A stretch of 64,000 nt of DNA from Symsagittifera roscoffensis (lineage: Eukaryota > Xenacoelomorpha > Acoela > Convolutidae), in the NCBI RefSeq assembly GCF_963678635.1, contig NC_087066.1, positions 55,880,312 to 55,944,311 on the forward strand. The letters run 5' to 3'. Each line of letters opens with the position of its first letter. The stretch's first letter is position 1. The notes under the pieces are model-generated. The model made no database searches, had not been told where the DNA came from, and saw only the letters and a program-made list of their open reading frames with translations. The translations under genes were made by a program, and so were the position numbers. This document shows positions 54,801-64,000 of the stretch, in pieces.

Positions 54801-57040
54801 CATGTATTTATTGGGGAAATGGCTGGTATAATACGTTTTTAAAGTTTTACTATTGAATCAATATGTGATTTGTAAGTATTTTTGTAATTAAGAAGGCCAT
54901 ACTGTGTCTTGGATTTGGCATATGATTTGTAAAACATCAAAAGATTTTGTTTGGAAAAACGTCATTTAAATACAATTCCGCTAAATGCAGACAATTTTTT
55001 AACAACTCCATTAATATGCAGTTTGAAGCTTAGCTTATTGTCAATTTTTAATCAAAAAATTTTAAATTGAAGCTTGAACAGAAAATCTCACTTAAATTAT
55101 TTATCATTTCCACATTTCTATCAAAACTCATATAAACAATTTTTTCAGATTGATTGTTAAAGCATTGCCATCAATCCAATTTTCTACCCTTTGTGTTTCT
55201 TTTCCGAATATGGCTGTTCTGACTTAGCTTGAAAAACATAATATCGTCTCATCCGCGTTTAAGACCGGCTTCGTTTTTTGACAAACTAAAGAGAGATATG
55301 TATGAAGATGAGAAACAGTAGCGGCCCACAGGTCAAAACTAACAAAAACTTCATGTGAGATATTTCAATTTCAGTAGAAATTGGAACATTCCTACAGACA
55401 GAATTCGTCTGAATTTGTACGTGAGCGTAGTTGTGGCAACTCAGCATGTTAGAGTGTGTTGTACATTATAGGCAGATGCTGGTGGGTTTGAGCAATGACG
55501 GCATCACTCTCATCTTCTGTTACCGGGACTACTTCAACCCAGTCGATGGACCCCCTGGCATAGTGGAGCCCAAGAAGAGACACAAGAAGCTGCAGAGGGT
55601 CTGTGCAGGGGGCGACAGGTGAGACACTGCCGACAATCATTTAATAATTGCCGGAAATAATTTAATTACTCCATTAAATGAACTCATTATACAAGCATAG
55701 CTTGTGTTATAGTATGAACTTTTTTTCCAACTTAAGTCGCAAATATTGTTGCGATGTAATTGTTGCGACAAAATGTGTTCATTTTGAAAGTGTTCATTTT
55801 GATCAATAAACAGCTATTAAGTACAGCCAATGCTAAGGATATTAACACAGACTATTATCTTACAATAGCACTTTAGCTTCAAGGTATCATGGATCTGTAG
55901 CATAGAGGTAGGGAAGGAGACTCGCAATAAAATAAGAGGGTTTGAACTTTTTCGTATAATAGTACAAATGAGTCCGCTCTATAAATTGAGGCATGTTAGT
56001 TGGTAAATTTTTTCTTTTTTTTTCAAGTTGACTGGTACTGCTAATGCGTCATAATTGGCGTGCTTCACTTAAGAAATTTTGTAGACTCAAAGTTTTATTC
56101 ATTCAGTTTTTCCCCAGTAGCGTTATCGGTCGATAGTTTTGCTTGTGTATGCGAAGTGCAACTTCGCCTCTGTGTGATAGATTTTATCAACGAAGATCAT
56201 TTTAAATTTTAATCCTAATTTTTAATTTAAATTTTCATGGTTTTAATGAATCTATAATTATTGGTTTGGCCTTTTTTCTAGATGCATATAGCGCGTAATT
56301 CCTTTTTGTGGTAACTAGCGCAATCAATACTAGCAAAAAATCAAGTACCACGAAGAAAACTCACATGAGGTTGAGTTATATATCTCATTTTAAAAATTTT
56401 TCAGGTGCGATTTGTGCGGTATATTTGTTAAAAAATCCAAACTGTGTCGAGAAATATTTAAAATTTTTAGGCCGCATTTAGGCCAATTAACTGGGAAGTT
56501 CGCTCCTCTGAGTCACTCTTTCTTCATGGCATTGCAAATACAGCATCCAAGTGTTTTTACATGTATCTATGTATCGAATTGGGAAGCTAAATATAACGCT
56601 GGATAATCTTGAATTGATATAATCAATTTATATATGATTCTGTTCATGTATCAAAAGCATATTTGAAGGACTATTCAAGTGTTATTCATTACTATAGGTG
56701 CACTCTGCTGGTAATAGACTGTTACAATACCCTCTGGATCAGAGATGGAACCAGCTGGGAGTTCCCAGAAGGACAAAGCTGGTCCAAACTACTCAACAAC
56801 GTCACTGATGTCACTGTGGACTTGGACAACACCATTTGGGTTATCATGTCATCATACGATGGTCGCGATGGAGTCATGGCCCTACTCTATAATATCTCAA
56901 GTGGTCATAACTACTTGCAATGCGCTCACCACATGGTCGCAGCACCCAAATTGAGCCTGAACAAGAAGTTTGAATTGAGAATTGTACTTGGTCCAAATGT
57001 GAAGCATATTTCGAGTCAGTCTTTTACTTGCAACACATAG
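45786..57040 (+). CDS. TECPR1: Tectonin beta-propeller repeat-containing protein 1
   Basis: TECPR1 binds ATG5-ATG12 and sphingomyelin-exposing or PI4P membranes, and acts in autophagosome-lysosome fusion and lysosome repair. Seven exons join in frame: 45786-46330, 46557-46690, 47164-47680, 47962-49641, 50052-50258, 55472-55618 and 56698-57040, giving 1190 residues (human 1165). The first tectonin repeat block (SIWALTDDGSVYMYQ) runs into a dysferlin domain (YRPFMGGWTSKLLALDRYPW, SLPKDSFRLLSP, DGWQF, RRRKWVRY). More tectonin repeats follow, with a PH-like domain near residues 620-720 (PTLIINFVPYTTNSGVFHVI), a second dysferlin-like part (WEWNSEWFVD, DGWSYGWDLE), and C-terminal tectonin repeats. 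Exon 2 uses a weak GTCAAT donor; the exon 3 acceptor at 47,163 was chosen because it restores DGWQF in phase. AATAAA is at 57,099. Confidence 0.92.
46359..46502 (+). repeat. 72-bp tandem duplication in TECPR1 intron 1
   Basis: GGATAATTTGTGAAGTACTC begins at 46,359 and its near-identical second unit at 46,431; each unit ends in CAAGGTTGCTTTG. Confidence 0.9.
51910..52289. mobile_element. Iteron-bearing inverted-repeat element, copy 2
   Basis: The left end GTGCATATACAAAACAGTCC and right end GGACTGTTTTGTACAGAC are inverted. Multiple AAAACAGTCC units point inward on the left and GGACTGTTTT units on the right, separated by short TACAAA/TTGTAT spacers. The core (GCTCGCAACACGTTGGCGCG and the CCGGTGGGCGATAACCGG block) matches copy 1 at 12,946-13,249 in reverse orientation. 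Confidence 0.7.
52409..52480 (+). repeat. tRNA-derived repeat head
   Basis: TGGCCACGTGGGGTAAGGC looks like a D-arm and A box, CGTCTCGCAACACGAG like an anticodon arm, and GTTGGTTCGAACACCAC like a T-arm with B box. No acceptor stem pairs, so this is a SINE-type tRNA relative, not a functional tRNA. Confidence 0.5.
52657..53018 (-). mobile_element. hAT-like MITE with 8-bp target-site duplication
   Basis: The 362-bp element starts CAGTAGCGGAGTTGG and ends CTTAAATCAGCCCCTG, imperfect terminal inverted repeats of the CAGNNGCNGATT type. It is flanked by CTTTTGTG on both sides (52,649-52,656 and 53,019-53,026). An 8-bp duplication with CAG...CTG ends is the hAT superfamily signature. It has no coding capacity. 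Confidence 0.8.
52961..53114. repeat. Near-perfect 70-bp fold-back at a MITE end
   Basis: The arms 52,961-53,030 and 53,045-53,114 are reverse complements with one mismatch, separated by a 14-nt loop (GGGACTTAATTGTG). The left arm is the right end of the hAT-like MITE plus its target-site duplication; the right arm is an inverted copy of the same. Confidence 0.92.
53722..54745 (+). repeat. Longest copy of the composite dispersed repeat
   Basis: It begins CCCTTGCGATCAGCAAAGG, then a T-rich tract and CCCGTAAACAG, and ends GTGGTGCGAAGCTCAGCTTC followed by GTCTCTGTGTCTAAC. The middle repeats a ~250-bp unit about twice (GTGTGTG-CGTGTCTGTGTTTTGAGG near 54,130 and a related block near 54,290 and 54,460). 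Confidence 0.5.
55680..56190 (+). repeat. Dispersed repeat in TECPR1 intron 6, match to 34,305-35,130
   Basis: It shares the ordered blocks listed for that copy and ends GCGAAGTGCAACTTCGCCTC followed by TGTGTG, the same hairpin-plus-TGTG tail as other families here. Confidence 0.6.
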
Positions 57041-57789
57041 TGACTTAATTTTTCAGTTATGATTCAGATGAATTTTTCATTTCACAATTTCAAAATCAAA
57101 TAAAATGGTGCTGAGTTTTTCTATTTTTATTCTGCAAAAATACTTATGCCCATCTATTATTTTCATCTAGAAGCTCTTTAGAGCTGCTATGTATAATTTT
57201 CGTTTTGAACTATTAGACCTCTAAATTGTTACCACTTAGATTCAGGTTTGTTGTAGCTTTGTTGCTGTTTTGCAATTAGTTTTGATTCGTTCAACTTATT
57301 AATCATCTACGGGCCGAACAAAGAAAATTAAACACATGTGATTATGATTATTTAAGCTTACTTAATATTTTTTTGGCAAATTGATATTTCAATTTTTTGA
57401 AATGAAATTTCATCATTACTTTGATCGAATCACGTAGTTTTTATAGTTTTGTAACTACTGAAGATAATTAAATTTTGATACAAAAGGTGTTTTCAAATCA
57501 GTTTACCAACTGGCGTGTTAGGTAAAATACTTCGTCAGCATAACTGCTTTCAAATGTTGATAAGTGAAGTCAACTTCCTCGACGTTTTACTTTGATGTTT
57601 TCAATTTGAGGACGTTTTTGGTTTTCAATAACAACAATCAATTTGAGATGTGAAAAAAATTCGCTTATTTGCTTTTTACAAAAGCTGAATTAATTCTGAA
57701 AAGGCTGAAAACAAAAAAAAGAGAGAGAGAGAGAGAAAGAAGAGAGAAGAGAGAAGAGAGAAGAGAGAAGAGAGAAGAGAGAAGAGAGA

Positions 57790-57839
<50 letters not shown>

Positions 57840-58207
57840 CGGTTTATTCAGTGTGAAAACGTTTTAAACGCGGTGTCTTACAGTTTCACGCGCTCAGGAT
57901 GATGAAAGCTGGCGTTCTTAGACCCAAAGTAATCTGCTAAGTCCTTGAAACCAAATGTTGATATTTTCATAGAGGGTAGCTGAGGTTTGCTCTCGGTCAC
58001 TGTAAAATTTCAGAAATTTGGTCTAAAATGGTTATAGCAAATAGGCAATTTTGACAGTGAAAGCCTAAATTTGCAATTAGTTTTGTTTTGAAGAGTTGAT
58101 GAACGTTGTAAAACTCTGAAAAAAGTCATGATCTTTTTGCTTTTTTAGGAAAAAGTAAAATAGCTCTAATAACTACAAATATACATCAATACTTATTTAC
58201 ACTAGGG
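57041..58207 (+). other. TECPR1 3' flank
   Basis: AATAAA at 57,099-57,104 lies 58 nt after the stop. The rest is AT-rich, with a purine microsatellite at 57,717-57,837. No gene is supported. Confidence 0.6.
57717..57837 (+). repeat. Purine microsatellite, (GA)n and AGAGAGA units
   Basis: About 120 bases consist almost only of G and A: (GA)n at both ends and a 7-base unit (GAGAGAA or similar) repeated about nine times in the middle. It follows an A-rich run. Confidence 0.97.
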
Positions 58208-61200
58208 TGCTTTAGCGAGTGTAGTGTAATAGTACGACTATTCTTTTTTCCAACCTAAGTCAAATTGGTGCCATTTTTTGTGGAACCTGTGCGGCTTTTT
58301 GAGAGCTTGTGCTTTGACATTCGAATTGTAAGTGGTAAATCAGTTATTGCATTTTTAATTCCTCAAATTAACCGAAAAAAAAGTTATCGGTTTCAAACAA
58401 AAGTAAAATCGTAAAAAACTCGATACTCGATTATAGAAATTTTCAAAATCAATCTATCTCGCAATTTTTTTGAAATGCATAATTTATACATAATTTGGCT
58501 CTATGCTTTCCAATTTATTACATTATAAAGGTAGTTGGATGACTTCAGTTTATTATATTCCAAATTGTTTAATGCAAAATGTGTCTATTTGTGTTTGATG
58601 CCAGTTTCTCTGGAGCGTACTGAGTTAAATATTCAAGTTTTTATTATTCCTATTTCGCTGCGGAATAAAAACTTTACCTTTTTATCAAGTTTTTTTTTCA
58701 AATAGAGTTAGTTTATCAAAACAGTGTCAATTATAAATTGTTGTTGGAACTCGAAGAGCTTAAAGGCATATGTTTTAATTGGAAATTTGGAATTTGCTTT
58801 TTTTTTGCAAAATAAAGGCAGTTTTTTGTTTTCTTGGGTTCATTGTCTCTTTTCCAACTTTCTGTTGGCTATGTTTTATTTTTCTCTGAACTTGTTTTCC
58901 TTCGCAAGTCGCTGTTGGTTGCTCTCACCTCACGGAAAACATGAATGACTTCGGGTTTCAAAAATGTATTTTAATTTCAAGCGTCCATGAACGTAGTGAA
59001 GACGCTTTTGCAAGTCATGATTTTTTTGTGCTTTTTTAGAAATATCTTAAATTTTGTCCACGTTCAAATTTGTTTCTTTTTGTGTTTTCTTTTGTCGAAA
59101 TGAAGGCAAGTTCAACTATCAAGCATCAAAAGTGTTCGTGATCGACTTTTAGTTTCTTGGATTTTAATTTCCAGGTTTTTCAGCCTAATAAAAAGGTTTA
59201 CTTAATGATCCAGTTTTCACAAACTGGATTTATTTTATCCAAAAAGTGTACTCGATTTTTTTGTGAAAATAAAGAGCTTCAAGGGCATGTTTTTTGAAGT
59301 TCGAAAGACAAAGCTTTTTTTAATTTAGTCAATTTTTTCTGTCTCCTTGCGTTTCCTGGCTTTTTTCCAACTGTCTTCTTAAGTTTCCAAGTGGAATAAA
59401 TAAAATTGCTCATTAGAAGCAGTTTTCTTGAATTAGTTTAATTTTTTCGAAAAATATATCATCAATTTTTCTAGAAATATATCATTTAACTTGATATATT
59501 TTGTCTTCGAAATTCGAAAGTTCAAATTTTTTTTTTGATTTTTTCTTTTACACGTTTCAACCTTCTGATGGCTATGCTTGTACTGTACATAGTAGGTAAA
59601 AATCTTACATGTTTTTTGCGCTCAATTTTGATTTTTCGCGGTGTGATTTTCGATTTCTTTCAAATTCAATTCATAATTACGTTTTTAATGACGAAAAAAA
59701 GGATTTTTTAAATTCAAAGAGCCTTATGGTGATATATAGTTTAGATATAATTTTTGTTTATGTATATTTGTTTTGTACCTCGTAAATTGTTATTCTTCCA
59801 AATAAAGTTTTTTTAATCTTTAATCCAAACTTTTTAATCACTTTTTGTCTATTGACACATTTCTGTCTCGGTTATGGTTTTTAAGGCTGTTAGCAGCATT
59901 AAAATAGCCTTCTCTTCAAACAGTGATGTTTTTGTTTTTGGGGCCTATTTTCCGCTTGGGCGTTGAAGGGAAGAGCCAACAATCAGTTAATCCAGTGTTC
60001 TTGATTTATTTGTTTTCACGCGTTATTTTTGCGTGTTTGTTTTTTTTTGTTCCGACCCTTGAAAGTGGGGAGGGACTTTGTCTTCGAGTGTGTTTTGGTT
60101 TTTTCTCTTTTTTTATCCACGAAAAATTAGGTGTCAAAAATAATTGTCGGAAACGGCTGATTGATATATCATATTAAAGCCCTGGCATTTGTGATTCGAA
60201 CCCCCTTAAAAATATCCTAACAATTTGTCAAGGTAGATAAAATCGGCTGAAATATTTTGATTTTTGGTCTAATTTCGAGCAAAGACAGCGAGCGAGCAGG
60301 CCTATATTACGAAAGTAAGACGAACCAAAATTACTTTTACACGTAATTTAGCTATGTGCTTTAGCGAGTGTAGTGTAATAGTACGACTATTCTTTTTTCC
60401 AACCTAAGTCAAATTGGTGCCATTTTTTGTGGCACCTGTGCGGCTTTTTGAGAGCTTGTGCTTTGACATTCGAATTGTAAGTGGTAAATCAGTTATTGCA
60501 TTTTTAATTCCTCAAATTAACCGAAAAAAAAAATTATCGGTTTCAAACAAAAGTAAAATCGTAAAAAACTCGATACTCGATTATAGAAATTTTCAAAATC
60601 AATCTATCTCGCAATTTTTTTGAAATGCATAATTTATACATAATTTGGCTCTATGCTTTCCAATTTATTACATTATAAAGGTAGTTGGATGACTTCAGTT
60701 TATTATATTCCAAATTGTTATATGCAAAATGTGTCTATTTGTGTTTGATGCCAGTTTCTCTGGAGCGTACTGAGTTAAATATTCAAGTTTTTATTATTCC
60801 TATTTCGCTGCGGAATAAAAACTTTACCTTTTTATCAAGTTTTTTTTTCAAATAGAGTTAGTTTATCAAAACAGTGTCAATTATAAATTGTTGTTGGAAC
60901 TCGAAGAGCTTAAAGGCATATGTTTTAATTGGAAATTTGGAATTTGCTTTTTTTTGCAAAATAAAGGCAGTTTTTTGTTTTCTTGGGTTCATTGTCTCTT
61001 TTCCAACTTTCTGTTGGCTATGTTTTATTTTTCTCTGAACTTGTTTTCCTTCGCAAGTCGCTGTTGATTGCTCTCACCTCACGGAAAACATGAATGACTT
61101 CGGGTTTCAAAAATGTATTTTAATTTCAAGCGTCCATGAACGTAGTGAAGACGCGTTTACCAGTCATGATTTTTTTGTGCTTTTTTAGAAATATCTTAAA

Positions 61201-64000
61201 TTTTGTCCACGTTCAAATTTGATTCTTTTTGTGTTTTCTTTTGTCGAAATGAAGGCAAGTTCAACTATCAAGCATCAAAAGTGTTCGTGATCGACTTTTA
61301 GTTTCTTGGATTTTTATTTCCAGGTTTTTCAGCCTAATAAAAAGGTTTACTTAATGATCCAGTTTTCACAAACTGGATTTATTTTATCCAAAAAGTGTAC
61401 TCGATTTTTTTGTGAAAATAAAGAGCTTCAAGGGCATGTTTTTTGAAGTTCGAAAGACAAAGCTTTTTTTAATTTCGTCAATTTTTTCTGTCTCCTTGCG
61501 TTTCCTGGCTTTTTTCCAACTGTCTTCTTAAGTTTCCAAGCGGAATAAATAAAATTGCTCATTAGAAGCAGTTTTCTTGAATTAGTTTAATTTTTTCGAA
61601 AAATGTATCATCAATTTTTCTAGAAATATATCATTTAACTTGATATATTTTGTCTTCGAAATTCGAAAGTTCAAATTTTTTTTTGATTTTTTCTTTTACA
61701 CGTTTCAACCTTCTGATGGCTATGCTTGTACTGTACATACTAGGTAAAAATCTTACATGTTTTTTGCGCTCAATTTTGATTTTTCGCGGTGTGATTTTCG
61801 ATTTCTTTCAAATTCAATTCATAATTACGTTTTAATGACGAAAAAAAGGATTTTTTAAATTCAAAGAGCCTTATGGTGATATATAGTTTAGATATAATTT
61901 TTGTTTATGTATATTTGTTTTGTACCTCGTAAATTGTTATTCTTCCAAATAAAGTTTTTTTAATCTTTAATCCAAACTTTTTAATCACTTTTTGTCTATT
62001 GACACATTTCTGTCTCGATTATGGTTTTTAAGGCTGTTAGCAGCATTAAAATAGCCTTCTCTTCAAACAGTGATGTTTTTGTTTTTGGGGCCTATTTTCC
62101 GCTTGGGCGTTGAAGGGAAGAGCCAACAATCAGTTAATCCAGTGTTCTTGATTTATTTGTTTTCACGCGTTATTTTTGCGCGTTTGTTTTTTTTTTCCGA
62201 CCCTTGAAAGTGGGGAGGGACTTTGTCTTCGGGTGTGTTTTGGTTTTTTCTCTTTTTTTTATCCACGAAAAATTAGTTTCTCTGGAGCGTACTGAGTTAA
62301 ATATTCAAGTTTTTATTATTCCTATTTCACTGCGGAATAAAAACTTTACCTTTTTATCAAGTTTTTTTTTCAAATAGAGTTAGTTTATCAAAACAGTGTC
62401 AATTATAAATTGTTGTTGGAACTCGAAGAGCTTAAAGGCATATGTTTTAATTGGAAATTTGGAATTTGTATTTTTTTTTGCAAAATAAAGGCAGTTTTTT
62501 GTTTTCTTGGGTTCATTGTCTCTTTTCCAACTTTCTGTTGGCTATGTTTTATTTTTCTCTGAACTTGTTTTCCTTCGCAAGTCGCTGTTGGTTGCTCTCA
62601 CCTCACGGAAAACATGAATGACTTCGGGTTTCAAAAATGTATTTTAATTTCAAGCGTCCATGAACGTAGTGAAGACGCTTTTACAAGTCATGATTTTTTT
62701 GTGCTTTTTTAGAAATATCTTAAATTTTGTCCACGTTCAAATTTGTTTCTTTTTGTGTTTTCTTTTGTCGAAATGAAGGCAAGTTCAACTATCAAGCATC
62801 AAAAGTGTTCGTGATCGACTTTTACTTTCTTGGATTTTAATTTCCAGGTTTTTCAGCCTAATAAAAAGGTTTACTTAATGATCCAGTTTTCACAAACTGG
62901 ATTTATTTTATCCAAAAAGTGTACTCGATTTTTTTGTGAAAATAAAGAGCTTCAAGGGCATGTTTTTTGAAGTTCGAAAGACAAAGCTTTTTTTAATTTA
63001 GTCAATTTTTTCTGTCTCCTTGCGTTTCCTGGCTTTTTTCCAACTGTCTTCTTAAGTTTCCAAGTGGAATAAATAAAATTGCTCATTAGAAGCAGTTTTC
63101 TTGAATTAGTTTAATTTTTTCGAAAAATATATCATCAATTTTTCTAGAAATATATCATTTAACTTGATATATTTTGTCTTCGAAATTCGAAAGTTCAAAT
63201 TTTTTTTTTGATTTTTTCTTTTACACGTTTCAACCTTCTGATGGCTATGCTTGTACTGTACATAGTAGGTAAAAATCTTACATGTTTTTTGCGCTCAATT
63301 TTGATTTTTCGCGGTGTGATTTTCGATTTCTTTCAAATTCAATTCATAATTACGTTTTTAATGACGAAAAAAAGGATTTTTTAAATTCAAAGAGCCTTAT
63401 GGTGATATATAGTTTAGATATAATTTTTGTTTATGTATATTTGTTTTGTACCTCGTAAATTGTTATTCTCCCAAATAAAGTTTTTTTAATCTTTAATCCA
63501 AACTTTTTAATCACTTTTTGTCTATTGACACATTTCTGTCTCGGTTATGGTTTTTAAGGCTGTTAGCAGCATTAAAATAGCCTTCTCTTCAAACAGTGAT
63601 GTTTTTGTTTTTGGGGCCTATTTTCCGCTTGGGCGTTGAAGGGAAGAGCCAACAATCAGTTAATCCAGTGTTCTTGATTTATTTGTTTTCACGCGTTATT
63701 TTTGCGTGTTTGTTTTTTTTTGTTCCGACCCTTGAAAGTGGGGAGGGACTTTGTCTTCGAGTGTGTTTTGGTTTTTTCTCTTTTTTTATCCACGAAAAAT
63801 TAGGTGTCAAAAATAATTGTCGGAAACGGCTGATTGATATATCATATTAAAGCCCTGGCATTTGTGATTCGAACCCCCTTAAAAATATCCTAACAATTTG
63901 TCAAGGTAGATAAAATCGGCTGAAATATTTTGATTTTTGGTCTAATTTCGAGCAAAGACAGCGAGCGAGCAGGCCTATATTACGAAAGTAAGACGAACCA
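58208..64000 (+). repeat. Tandem array of a 2,149-bp unit, continuing past the right edge
   Basis: Unit 1 starts at 58,208 and unit 2 at 60,357, both with TGCTTTAGCGAGTGTAGTG. Unit 2 breaks off at about 62,275, where AAAATTAG joins directly to TTTCTCTGGAGCG, a point inside the unit (58,603 in unit 1), and unit 3 runs on to the window end. Copies differ by few substitutions. The unit contains no convincing gene; an 84-codon open stretch at 59,923 and 63,596 is just repeat sequence. It is built of the same dispersed repeats found elsewhere. Confidence 0.92.

Larger units (their letters stand above)
50259..55471 (+). other. TECPR1 intron 5 (5.2 kb), rich in mobile-element remains
   Basis: No further exon is needed: phases match across it. 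It contains a tRNA-like repeat near 50,695-50,765 (GATTCGATTCC box B), the second iteron element (51,910-52,289), a tRNA-headed repeat (52,409-52,480), a hAT-like MITE with a fold-back copy of its end (52,657-53,114), and a composite repeat (53,722-54,745). Confidence 0.65.

Noticed and set aside
56402-56606. Possible extra TECPR1 exon starting GTGCGATTTGTGCGG after TTTTTCAG
   Set aside because: It has no donor in a matching phase, the translation does not fit tectonin repeats, and exon 6 joins exon 7 in phase without it.
57669-57902. ORF encoding an Arg/Glu-repeat protein
   Set aside because: It is the translation of the GA microsatellite; any frame through it stays open.
59923-60177. 84-residue hydrophobic ORF repeated exactly at 63,596
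   Set aside because: The identity reflects the tandem array. The sequence is T-rich, with no splice or start context, and the second array unit has it broken.
43860-64000. CRISPR-like regular arrays
   Set aside because: The repeats seen are tandem or dispersed with no regular unique spacers, and the genome is animal.

Overview
The window looks like nuclear DNA of an animal, most likely an invertebrate. It carries a eukaryotic-type ribosomal protein S3 gene, a ciliary axoneme gene (SPAG16/PF20) and a seven-exon TECPR1 orthologue. GT-AG introns are AT-rich, AATAAA signals sit just after stop codons, and many non-LTR, hAT-like and tRNA-headed repeats are present. I cannot name the species. Four plus-strand genes have a strong 3' splice site only 9-35 nt upstream of their start codon, which fits either 5'UTR introns or spliced-leader trans-splicing.

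Positions 1-9.75 kb hold the strangest part: a compact, intronless, clearly less AT-rich chain of at least seven long ORFs on the plus strand. They are joined by stop-start overlaps (ATGGTAG, ATGA, ATGA) or 5-nt gaps, and several neighbours share a frame and are separated by only one or two stop codons. The first ORF is an SGNH/GDSL-type hydrolase with a complete triad. The second looks like a degenerate SGNH domain. I recognise none of the others. A structured non-coding tail ends at an AATAAA near 9.75 kb. This resembles a mobile element or an integrated virus-like element of unknown type rather than host genes.

Positions 10.1-10.8 kb carry an uninterrupted RPS3 ORF. About 9 kb of repeat-rich non-coding DNA follows, including a ~430-bp fold-back palindrome. 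From 20.0 to 31.9 kb there is a split gene for a 492-residue protein, possibly a 2-oxoglutarate/Fe(II) oxygenase-fold protein. Its exons 2-4, each copy with its own poly(A) signal, lie in a ~4.0-kb tandem duplication (25,594-33,788). Its first intron holds two decayed LINE fragments in opposite orientations. A small single-exon gene of unknown function sits at 35.3-35.9 kb. SPAG16 (five exons, minus strand) occupies 38.5-41.5 kb. TECPR1 (seven exons, 1190 residues) occupies 45.8-57.0 kb. The last 6 kb is a tandem array of a 2.15-kb non-coding unit that runs off the right edge.

The host genes are not an operon. They are unrelated housekeeping, ciliary and autophagy genes separated by repeats. 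The only functional coupling visible is inside the left-hand ORF chain, where the overlaps imply coupled translation from one transcript.
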